64,000 bases of DNA, from assembly GCF_002865985.1 (NCBI RefSeq), contig NZ_LNDD01000005.1, forward strand, positions 186,001-250,000. The letters are read 5' to 3'. This document shows positions 47,473 through 55,322 of the stretch, in pieces (position 1 is the first letter of the stretch; every line of letters starts with the position of its first letter). The notes under the pieces are model-generated. The model searched no databases and had not been told where the DNA came from. It saw only the letters and a program-made list of their open reading frames with translations. The DNA comes from Thermotoga sp. SG1. GTDB lineage: Bacteria; Thermotogota; Thermotogae; Thermotogales; Thermotogaceae. A program made the position numbers and the translations under genes.

Positions 47473-48402
47473 TCACTTTACAGGTTGTATGCCTTCTATC
47501 ACATTTATCTCATCAAGTAGCAGGTCAGATCGAGCCGCATAGGGAATGTAGCCTTTTTCCTGGCATTTTTTGTAATAATCCAGAATGCGCTCTAGATTTT
47601 CTAAGGAATCGCTACCATCGTCCACGTAGTCGACAGAGAGAATGAATTTTCCATGCCATCTCAGTGTATCTAAGTAGCGTATTCTATTCTCAGTTTCGTT
47701 GTCTGGGAGAGGGTTGGTTTTGAAATAAAAGAGATTTTCAACACTCCAGCCGGAAACGACAGAAAGCAATCTTCCATCGTCGAACTCGAGAATGTTTTCA
47801 CCATTCTGCGGGATTATCAGAATATCAGGATTTTCTTTTCTGATGTATTCCGCAATGTTTTCTATGAAATCTATCATGCAAATGGCTGCTTCTCTTCTTG
47901 GAATCTGTCCCTTTGATGACCAGTATTCAAAAGAGTCGATTCTGTCAAGATATACACCTTTGAACCCTTGGGAAAGTATCCTGTCGATATAAGAAAAGAT
48001 AATTTTCTTCCATTCTGGATCCCAGTACTTCACAAAATAATTTCCTTCCCACATAGGATCTTCTTCTCCAAGCCATTCGGGAGGGTTTTCATACCAATTG
48101 TTTTTCCAGTAAAAACGGTAGTCCTCTGCCTGACCTATATTTAGATAAGCAACGGGAGTGACTCCTGCGTCCAGCATGATCTTTATCTCCTCTGGAGAAT
48201 ACTCACCTTCTTCGTTCCCGTCTCTGGAGTAATCTATGACAGCGAGCTCAAAACCCGAGGAGGCGATTTCAAAAGGATCGGCGTTTTGAAGTTGATAAAG
48301 CCAGTTTTTGAAAGGAGTTTCCCATTCATTTTGAAAAGTCAAACTACATGAAGTTATAATAAATGCTATTATTATTATAGAAACGAGTGATTTTCTCTTC
48401 AT
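47473..48402 (-). CDS. GH114 endo-alpha-1,4-polygalactosaminidase-like lipoprotein (PelA N-terminal function)
   Basis: The protein of about 309 residues has a lipoprotein signal (basic KRKS, hydrophobic stretch, IITSC with the lipidated cysteine). The mature part is a TIM barrel of the GH114 family: LAVIDYSRDG, MLDAGVTPVAYLNIGQAEDYR, and KGVYLDRIDSFEYW with the likely catalytic acids. It matches T. maritima TM1410, whose structure is known. GH114 is the N-terminal hydrolase domain of PelA, which trims Pel. I chose ATG 48402 over GTG 48411 because AGAGGTGG sits upstream of it. It is cotranscribed with pelF1 (22-base gap). Confidence 0.88.
   Translation of the reverse strand: MKRKSLVSIIIIAFIITSCSLTFQNEWETPFKNWLYQLQNADPFEIASSGFELAVIDYSRDGNEEGEYSPEEIKIMLDAGVTPVAYLNIGQAEDYRFYWKNNWYENPPEWLGEEDPMWEGNYFVKYWDPEWKKIIFSYIDRILSQGFKGVYLDRIDSFEYWSSKGQIPRREAAICMIDFIENIAEYIRKENPDILIIPQNGENILEFDDGRLLSVVSGWSVENLFYFKTNPLPDNETENRIRYLDTLRWHGKFILSVDYVDDGSDSLENLERILDYYKKCQEKGYIPYAARSDLLLDEINVIEGIQPVK
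48331..48360 (+). promoter_or_regulatory. Promoter of the deacetylase-pelGDE2 operon, inside the GH114 gene
   Basis: TTGAAA (48331-48336), an 18-base spacer and TATAAT (48355-48360) lie within the antisense of the GH114 signal-peptide codons. This predicts a start near 48367 and a leader of about 60 bases antisense to the GH114 5' end. Confidence 0.6.
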
Positions 48403-48427
48403 AAAAACCACCTCTGGAGGAATCCAT

Positions 48428-50581
48428 ATGAAAAAAATGCTTCTATTGATGTTATTTTTACTCTCCTGTCTAGCCTTTTCTAAGACTCTCCTTCTTTACA
48501 AAGGTTCCGAAGATGGATATGGTGCCTCTGTGTTTTCATCCTATATTATCCCCGCTCTGAAATATTTGTACGAGGATTACGATTTGGTTGATGTGGAAGA
48601 AAAATTTCCTGATCTTTCAGGGTACGATCTTGTAGTTACTTGTTATTATTCCTCTAAAATGAAAAATGCAAGGATCTATTTGAAAAAACTGACAGAATAC
48701 GTGTTGAGTGGAGGAAAAATATTCGTAATAAACAATCTTGGAGCCTTCGAAGATCCTTCAGGAAACGGTCCAGGTCTTGTTGATATAAACGCTTTGTTGA
48801 ATCTCATCGGTGTTCGTTATGAATATAACTGGCGTCAGGAAGATGTCTTGAATCTGGAAGTTGATCAAGAATATCTTCTGAAAGAAGTAGAACTTCCAGC
48901 GAAGAAATCTTTCGATGGTTTTTCTATTTTCTCACCAACTGTAAGAGTTTTGATGTACGCCATAACGAACACCGGTAAGTATCCAGTTATTTTCTATGGA
49001 GAGCATGGGGGAATGGCAGTTTTTGAACACGCTTTTGATGAAAAAGGAAACGCTGTAATGGATTTGGGAAAGATAGTGAATGACCTTCTTCTCTACAACC
49101 GAACAAATCGGGTTTTTCTTTCGAAAGAGAACTCTCACGTAAGAAGGATGTTCGAGAACGCTCTCTTTGAAGTAGATACAACGCTCAAATATCCTCTTTC
49201 CTACTATAAGGCTGTTGTGATAACAGACGATGCTCTTCTAGAAAGGGAAGATATAAAAAATTATCTTGAAAACGGAGGAAGCGTGATTTTTCTTGGAAAA
49301 GGGACACATTCGATAACAGGAAATCTTGTTCTTGAAAAAAAACACCTTTATATTCCAGAAAGCATCGAAGCAGGATATCAGTATTTAAGTTATAGAGTTG
49401 CTCCTGAAGGAGCGAAAGTTTTCATTACGGTAGACGGGACGCCTGTTTCCTGGATGGTGAGGAAGGGAAAAGGAACCCTTGTGTATTTTCCGCCTGATCT
49501 TCTTGGAAAATGGTCCAGAGGAGTCCTTTTTAACGAGTTTCTCGTCTCATCTAATCTGATAATCTCTCCCATTGTGAACACCTTTTCTGTATTCTTCGAC
49601 GATTTTCCCCTACCTTCTTATGGGATCAGGAACGATATAACAGGTACAACGGATGAAGTTTTTTATTACAGAATCTGGTGGGAAGATATGAAAAAACTGT
49701 GCGAGGAGAATTCTATAAGACCATTTACTGCTTTGATAACGAGTTATAACAACAAGCCTGAGTACAGTGGGTTCCTTGAGTTCCTGCGAAGTAGTACCTC
49801 TCTCAACTTATTAAAAACACTCCTAGAAGCGAAAGATGTGGACGTAGGTCTGCATGGATACAATCATCTTCCCCCTCTACAGAAGAACTGGAATCCTGAT
49901 GAACTGCGAATCTCTTACAAAGCTTTAAAAGATTTTCTAAGTGAACTTTCAAAATCGTATTTTCCTTTTTTTCTTGTGGCGCCCAACAATGAGATCGATA
50001 AGGAAAGCATAAAGATTTTAAAAGAAATCTTTCCTTCAATAAAGATTGTGGGAACAGTTTATTCTTTGGAAAACGATACAAGTGAGTATGAAATCTTCGG
50101 GGATGTACTGATTTTGCCAAGAACTACAAGTGGACACTATCCTATTCAAAGGCTTCTTGTTGAAACTATATCCACTCTTTTGAATATGGGAACCTACCAT
50201 TATTTTACTCATCCTGATGATGTCTTGAGTCCTGATAGAAACCCAGAAAAGAGAAGTTGGGAGTACATGCTCGAACAACTGAGAGAATTCTTTCGTATAA
50301 TGAAAGAGACCTATCCCTGGTTGAGGAATATGACATCTGAAGAGCTGTACAGCACCTTCAAAGATTATTTTGAAAACAAGCCAACTATCGTTTATCATAA
50401 AGATAAAATAACGGTGATATTGGGTTCGAACGCAAAACTTCCACGCTATTTCTTCTTTAAAAGTGATCGGGATTTTTCCATTCAGGGTGGAAAAGTGATT
50501 TATGAGAGAAGTGGACTTTGCGTAATAGAGATGAATGAAAAAAAGATGGAGGTATTGCTGAATGGCAGGAAAGAGTTTTGA
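48428..50581 (+). CDS. PelA-like exported polysaccharide deacetylase (DUF2194/CE-type)
   Basis: The 717-residue protein has a signal peptide (residues 1-18), then an amidotransferase-like fold (KTLLLYKGSEDGYGASVF), a middle region, and from about 390 on a NodB-like deacetylase: VFFDDFPLP (metal aspartates), DVGLHGYNHLPP (H-x3-H) and HYFTHPDDVLSPD. This is the C-terminal part of PelA, which partly deacetylates Pel in the periplasm. With the divergent GH114 gene it makes up a split PelA. ATG 48428 is 25 bases from the GH114 start; GGAGG lies 7 bases before it. It overlaps pelG2 by 20 bases. Confidence 0.85.
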   Translation: MKKMLLLMLFLLSCLAFSKTLLLYKGSEDGYGASVFSSYIIPALKYLYEDYDLVDVEEKFPDLSGYDLVVTCYYSSKMKNARIYLKKLTEYVLSGGKIFVINNLGAFEDPSGNGPGLVDINALLNLIGVRYEYNWRQEDVLNLEVDQEYLLKEVELPAKKSFDGFSIFSPTVRVLMYAITNTGKYPVIFYGEHGGMAVFEHAFDEKGNAVMDLGKIVNDLLLYNRTNRVFLSKENSHVRRMFENALFEVDTTLKYPLSYYKAVVITDDALLEREDIKNYLENGGSVIFLGKGTHSITGNLVLEKKHLYIPESIEAGYQYLSYRVAPEGAKVFITVDGTPVSWMVRKGKGTLVYFPPDLLGKWSRGVLFNEFLVSSNLIISPIVNTFSVFFDDFPLPSYGIRNDITGTTDEVFYYRIWWEDMKKLCEENSIRPFTALITSYNNKPEYSGFLEFLRSSTSLNLLKTLLEAKDVDVGLHGYNHLPPLQKNWNPDELRISYKALKDFLSELSKSYFPFFLVAPNNEIDKESIKILKEIFPSIKIVGTVYSLENDTSEYEIFGDVLILPRTTSGHYPIQRLLVETISTLLNMGTYHYFTHPDDVLSPDRNPEKRSWEYMLEQLREFFRIMKETYPWLRNMTSEELYSTFKDYFENKPTIVYHKDKITVILGSNAKLPRYFFFKSDRDFSIQGGKVIYERSGLCVIEMNEKKMEVLLNGRKEF

Positions 50582-51938
50582 TCTGATCTTTTCCAAAAAT
50601 ACACTTTTTGCGGACGCTTTGGCGTTCTTTTACTCTATCTTCATATACTTTGCACCATGGCTTGTTGTCTTATTTTATATAGTTTGGGTTTCTAGATGGT
50701 TTTCTCCTTCTCCGTTTTTCCTCGGTGTTTTGACTTACTCTCTCATATTCTCCATGATAGTATCAGGTGGGATGTCTTTTCTGATATCTCGCTTCCTGGC
50801 AGACAGCATTTACAGAAAGGATTTCAGAAGAATCTACGAAAGTTACATCGGAGCGGTTCTTTTTGTTTTTGCGGTGTCTTTTGTTATTGGATGGATATTT
50901 TTTGTTGTAAACGATCAGTATTCTACTGTGCAAAAGGTTCTTTCTTGCTATGCACTGATCGGTTTTTCTCTTGTGTGGATACAGATGCAGTTTGCATCCG
51001 TTACTGAGAGAAGTTCTCTGATTGCTCTGTCCTTTATCCTTGGATTTTCAATTTCAATTTTTCTTGCCAGATACTGGAAGACAGATTTTCCAGAGAAACT
51101 TCTTCTTGTACTGGATGTAGGGATTGGTTTGATAATATTTGCGCTCAACTACCTGGTATTGAGTTACTTGAGAAATTCCACAAGAGTGGGATTTGGTTTT
51201 CTAACTCTGACGAGGAAGTATCCACAGTTGATCTTCGTTGGTTACTTTTACTATCTGTCAATCTGGATCGACAATTTCACCATCTGGAAAATGAAGGGTC
51301 AGGAAATATCACCGGGATTCTTTCTGTTCGCAGAGTACGATATACCAAAGTTTGTTGCCGCTCTGTTTTTTATACCGAGTCTTGCAGTGTTCAACATCGC
51401 AATAGAAACGGTGTTCAGAAGAGACTATAAAAACCTCATGATATCCATCGTGAACAACCATCCCTTGAAAACCATAAGAGAGAATATGATGAAGCTTTCT
51501 ATTTCTCTGAAACAAGCCTTTTTGAATATGCTTTCTCTGAACCTTGCAGCACTTGTTTCTTGTTTCTTTCTGGCACATTCCATCAAGAAGTGGTTCAATC
51601 TTTCAGAGAATTTCGTTGATATCTTCTATTGGCACAGTGTGGGTGTGAGTATGAATATATCTTTTCTCTCACTTCTTGTTGTGGTCCTTCATTTCGAGTA
51701 TTACGGAGTTGCACTCGAGGGAGCCTCTCTGGTATTAATGTTGAATGCTTTGCTTTCTGCTTTGACAATTGAAAGATTTCCTGGGTTCAGTTTTTTCATC
51801 TCCTTTTCAGCAGGAGTTGTTTATCTTTTCCTTCGTTTTAAATCGAAGGATTTTCTTCACGAAGAGTATGTAAAGCAGCCATTGGGACTGGAGAAAAGCA
51901 AAATAGAAGTTAGGAGATTGGGGGAACGGAAAAGATGA
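50562..51938 (+). CDS. PelG-like membrane protein, cassette 2
   Basis: The 458-residue polytopic PelG-family protein has about 12 spans, with the same landmarks as copy 1 (RKYPQLIFVGYFYYLS, IAIETVFRRDYKN, and a C-terminal QPLGLEK). It probably exports or helps assemble the polymer with PelD2, PelE2 and PelF2. ATG 50562 follows GGAGGTATTGCTGA inside the deacetylase end. Base composition is closer to the genome norm than copy 1. Confidence 0.87.
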   Translation: MAGKSFDLIFSKNTLFADALAFFYSIFIYFAPWLVVLFYIVWVSRWFSPSPFFLGVLTYSLIFSMIVSGGMSFLISRFLADSIYRKDFRRIYESYIGAVLFVFAVSFVIGWIFFVVNDQYSTVQKVLSCYALIGFSLVWIQMQFASVTERSSLIALSFILGFSISIFLARYWKTDFPEKLLLVLDVGIGLIIFALNYLVLSYLRNSTRVGFGFLTLTRKYPQLIFVGYFYYLSIWIDNFTIWKMKGQEISPGFFLFAEYDIPKFVAALFFIPSLAVFNIAIETVFRRDYKNLMISIVNNHPLKTIRENMMKLSISLKQAFLNMLSLNLAALVSCFFLAHSIKKWFNLSENFVDIFYWHSVGVSMNISFLSLLVVVLHFEYYGVALEGASLVLMLNALLSALTIERFPGFSFFISFSAGVVYLFLRFKSKDFLHEEYVKQPLGLEKSKIEVRRLGERKR

Positions 51939-53131
51939 GGAAAAGAAGAAAGTTTTGGTTTCTGGAAGTTCTTGTTGCATACTCCATAATTTTTCTCTTT
52001 GACTACATGTACGAAACGAACGTATTCGAAAAGAGTTTCTTCAATTTTTACTGGATTCCTCTTCTTTTCTTCAGTGTAAGATACGATCTTGTTGTACACA
52101 TATTCAGTGTACTGGCTTACGCTTTTTCCATAATCCTATCATTAATGCTGAAAGATCAGGGGTTCGTCTTCCCAGAAAGGTTTGCACTGGCAAATTCCAT
52201 AATTGTTGGTGTATCCACCGTTCTTGGATTGATAAACGAGAGAAGAGTAAGAGAAATAGAACGTCTTTCTCTTGATCTCAAAAACAGAGAAAACGATGTG
52301 ATTGAGTTGAACAAATCCATTCAAAATCTACGAAAGATGTTGAATTCACTAGAACTCAAGGTGTTTTATGAAGAAGCAGGGATCAGTTCGCTTCTTGTGA
52401 AACTGAGAGAGCTTCCAACAGATGATTTCGCGGAGTTCTCTCAAAAATTTGTTGAGACAGTTTCAGAGTTTTTTAATTTGAAAAAAGTTTTCATCTATGA
52501 ATACAAAGAAGGCTTTCTGAGGTTTGTAGCAGGTACAGGAAAGCCGGATCTTGGATTTTCGCTTAAAAAAGGAGAATCCATTGTCATAGAAAATGCTTTG
52601 GAGAACGGGTCGTGCAGGATAATTGATGTGATAGAGAGTGTTTCTTCTCGGAATGAACCATGGATTGCTGTTAGAATAGGAACCACTGAAGAAATGCTTG
52701 GTGTGATAACGGTAGAAGAAACAGAAACACTTGAACTTGAAGCGGTTGAAGAGTACTTAGTATCTCTGGCAAACTGGATATATCTGGTGATGAGAAAATT
52801 GGATTTTCACAAATACGATAAGTACAGATTGAATGATGGAACCTTTCCACCAGAGTTTTATGAGAACGAAAAAAGAAAATTCAAAAACCTTGAAGTACAG
52901 TATGGCATTCCGTTTACAGAGATCTGTTTGATACTGAGCAAAAGAAGCCTCAGCAAAATCCTGAGTCTCCTCAGAAAGAGCGACTTGGTTGTGAAAATAT
53001 CTGAAAAAGAAGACGATGTATCTTTAAGGATATTGCTTCCTCTCTGTGATGAAATCGGACTTGGCATTGTCAAAAAGCGTCTGGAAGGTGAGGTAGATGA
53101 GATCGAATTTGTCAGTTGTGAATCTCATTAA
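51935..53131 (+). CDS. PelD-like cyclic-di-GMP receptor, cassette 2
   Basis: The 398-residue protein has about four spans (residues 8-110), a coiled linker (EIERLSLDLKNRENDVIELN), a GAF domain (ISSLLVKLRELPTDDFAEF, FIYEYKEGFLRFVAGTG) and a degenerate GGDEF-like domain (LNDGTFPPEFYENEK). The RxxD site is RKSD (347-350), followed by LVVKI and LRILLPLCDEIG, matching copy 1. It overlaps pelG2 by ATGA and pelE2 by 35 bases. Confidence 0.87.
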   Translation: MRKRRKFWFLEVLVAYSIIFLFDYMYETNVFEKSFFNFYWIPLLFFSVRYDLVVHIFSVLAYAFSIILSLMLKDQGFVFPERFALANSIIVGVSTVLGLINERRVREIERLSLDLKNRENDVIELNKSIQNLRKMLNSLELKVFYEEAGISSLLVKLRELPTDDFAEFSQKFVETVSEFFNLKKVFIYEYKEGFLRFVAGTGKPDLGFSLKKGESIVIENALENGSCRIIDVIESVSSRNEPWIAVRIGTTEEMLGVITVEETETLELEAVEEYLVSLANWIYLVMRKLDFHKYDKYRLNDGTFPPEFYENEKRKFKNLEVQYGIPFTEICLILSKRSLSKILSLLRKSDLVVKISEKEDDVSLRILLPLCDEIGLGIVKKRLEGEVDEIEFVSCESH

Positions 53132-53894
53132 CTTCTCTATAGGACTTCTGAACGTTGGCTTGTGGGTCAACGGAAAAAACGATTTTCTGCTCGTCATTTT
53201 CTTTTTGAACCTGGTCGTGAACTTTCTGGTGAACAGAGATCCATCACAGGTGCTGATAGCTGCTATGACTTATCCCCTGGGTCTTTTGCTTCCCATTAAG
53301 AAGAAGAGACCACCGTTTGAAGTCATGGAGGAACCAACAACAGTTGAAACAACCAGAAAAATTGCAAGCAAATCTCTGAAAGAGAGTTTATTCTTTGGAG
53401 ACGAGACCACCAAGCGTGAAACGGTTCTGAGAGTATCAGAAGACGTGGAGAAGGACGAGGCCTCTCTGGAAATCTTCATGAAAGCTTCCAGAAAGTTGAT
53501 GAAGGATTCCGATTCAGATGTTGTACTTTACGCAACAGAAAGTGTGGAAAAGGTGGATCGTTCTTTTGAAGATGTGGAAAAGTTTTTCTCAGGAGAGACT
53601 ATTGAAGAAAGCAAAAGGTTCTATGAAAAAGTGCGGGATTATCTCGAAGCAGACTTTTTGACTGGAAAAGTTGAAAGATACTACAAAGAATCGATCCTGA
53701 CTCGAAACGGAAGTATGGAAAAAGACGAGAAGTATTTCGTAATGAAATACAAGGTTGACAATGATTTATCTGTTTTGTGGGAAGGTCTAGAAAAAACGAA
53801 GTCTCCTTTAATATACAGAATGCTTATGATAGAACTTTTGAAACAAAAAGATTTTGAAGGAATCAAGAAATTGAAGGAACTCTTTTCTCAATGA
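53097..53894 (+). CDS. PelE-like membrane protein, cassette 2
   Basis: The 265-residue protein has two N-terminal spans (VNLINFSIGLLNVGLWV, LLVIFFLNLVVNFLV) and a helical repeat region (SRKLMKDSDSDVVLYATESVEKV). It is 24 residues shorter than copy 1. ATG 53097 follows GGTGAGGTAG. It overlaps pelD2 by 35 bases, the same as in cassette 1, and the convergent pelF2 by 32 bases. Confidence 0.8.
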   Translation: MRSNLSVVNLINFSIGLLNVGLWVNGKNDFLLVIFFLNLVVNFLVNRDPSQVLIAAMTYPLGLLLPIKKKRPPFEVMEEPTTVETTRKIASKSLKESLFFGDETTKRETVLRVSEDVEKDEASLEIFMKASRKLMKDSDSDVVLYATESVEKVDRSFEDVEKFFSGETIEESKRFYEKVRDYLEADFLTGKVERYYKESILTRNGSMEKDEKYFVMKYKVDNDLSVLWEGLEKTKSPLIYRMLMIELLKQKDFEGIKKLKELFSQ

Positions 53895-55275
53895 GTGAAA
53901 GATAGATCTTTCTGTAACTCTCAATCATGCGATCGAGCCTGTATTTTTGAACTACCCTACGACTGTTCCTTGAGAATGTCCTTCGTAGATCATCATCCTC
54001 ACAAATCTTCACTATGGCCTTTGCCATGGAAAAATGATCTTTCGGTGGAACGATGATACCACATTGTCCATCTTTATCGTAAACCATTTCTCTGCATGAT
54101 CCCACGCCTGTAGCAACAATTGGAAGCCCAGCTGCCATAGCCTCGAGAATCACAAGAGGTTGCCCCTCTGATACACTGCTCAGAAGGAGTAGATCCATTT
54201 TTGGATAGTACTCTTTCACGTTCTGCGGCCCCAGAAACTCTACGGTGTCTTCCAACCACAAAACGTTGACCAGCCTTTTTATTTCTACAAAGTAATCTTC
54301 TTCATCCACGGGTCCTATGACAAGAAACTTCAGTTTCTTTTTTGGACCGATCATCTCTTTGGCCAGGCTGATAGCTCTGATCGCAGTCTTCAGATCCTTA
54401 ATTCTGGAGATGCGCCCAACAAATCCAACTATGAAACCCTCGTGTGGTTCTTTTGGGAATGAATAGGAGTCAACATCTATGGCATTCGGTATTACCATCA
54501 TTTTTTCTGGATCTGCTCCAAGTTTTAACTGGTAGGCCTGATTTTTTCTGGAAAGTGTTGTCAGAAAATCTGACAGTTCATAAGCGATCATACTTATAAT
54601 CCTGAAGAATTGTACCCACATTGGTTTGTAGCTGTCAGGAACCCATGAGGAAAGAAGGATTTCCCTTTCTCTTTCCTTGTGATATATGCCGTGTTCTGTT
54701 ATTAAAAGAGGAGAATCGTGCATCACTTTTCCGTTGATTCCAACAAGAGAAGCATAACCTGTACTCGGAACATGGTAAAGATCACACTTTTCTGGAACGA
54801 ATTGAAGGGCATTAATGACGGGAAGAAAAAGGTTCATTATCATCCAGTAATACTCGGTGAAGCCTCTTTCGAAAAAGAAGTTTTCGTAGATTTTCACCAT
54901 GATGTTCCAGAATCTTTTTGTTTTCAACATCTTTCTGATGCTTTTTCCTGCGTTTTTTTCGATGAATTCTATAGCGAATGGTATTATCGATTCAATCGTT
55001 CTTCCTGAAACGATTGCAGATATTATCTTTTCTAGAGGCTCAAAATCAACTTTTCTGGAGGATTTTGGTTGGAAATCCCCGAAAATGTTCAACTCGTGGA
55101 TTTCCAGCACATTGGACGGTACTTCGTATTTAACATTCCGATCTTTGTTGTCGGGCTTCAGGTAGTATATTTCAAAATCGAATTCTGGAAGATGGGTTAT
55201 TAGAGTGTGAACCCAGCTTGAAACCCCACCAGTTACATAAGGATACGTCCCTTCAAGAATAAGACCTATTTTCAT
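53863..55275 (-). CDS. PelF-like glycosyltransferase (GT4), cassette 2
   Basis: The 470-residue PelF-type GT4 is visibly identical to copy 1 over most conserved stretches: EGTYPYVTGGVSSW, EKCDLYHVPSTGYASLVG, TEHGIYHKEREREI, VGFVGRISRIKDLKTAIRA, and SEGQPLVILEAMAAGLP with the E-x7-E pair. ATG 55275 follows GGGGGATAAATCT. It is alone on the minus strand, tail-to-tail with pelGDE2 and divergent from the HD-GYP gene. Confidence 0.93.
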   Translation of the reverse strand: MKIGLILEGTYPYVTGGVSSWVHTLITHLPEFDFEIYYLKPDNKDRNVKYEVPSNVLEIHELNIFGDFQPKSSRKVDFEPLEKIISAIVSGRTIESIIPFAIEFIEKNAGKSIRKMLKTKRFWNIMVKIYENFFFERGFTEYYWMIMNLFLPVINALQFVPEKCDLYHVPSTGYASLVGINGKVMHDSPLLITEHGIYHKEREREILLSSWVPDSYKPMWVQFFRIISMIAYELSDFLTTLSRKNQAYQLKLGADPEKMMVIPNAIDVDSYSFPKEPHEGFIVGFVGRISRIKDLKTAIRAISLAKEMIGPKKKLKFLVIGPVDEEDYFVEIKRLVNVLWLEDTVEFLGPQNVKEYYPKMDLLLLSSVSEGQPLVILEAMAAGLPIVATGVGSCREMVYDKDGQCGIIVPPKDHFSMAKAIVKICEDDDLRRTFSRNSRRVVQKYRLDRMIESYRKIYLSLIEKRVPSIS

Positions 55276-55322
55276 AGATTTATCCCCCTGCTACATGATA
55301 AGATAAAGATTGAGGTGATAAA

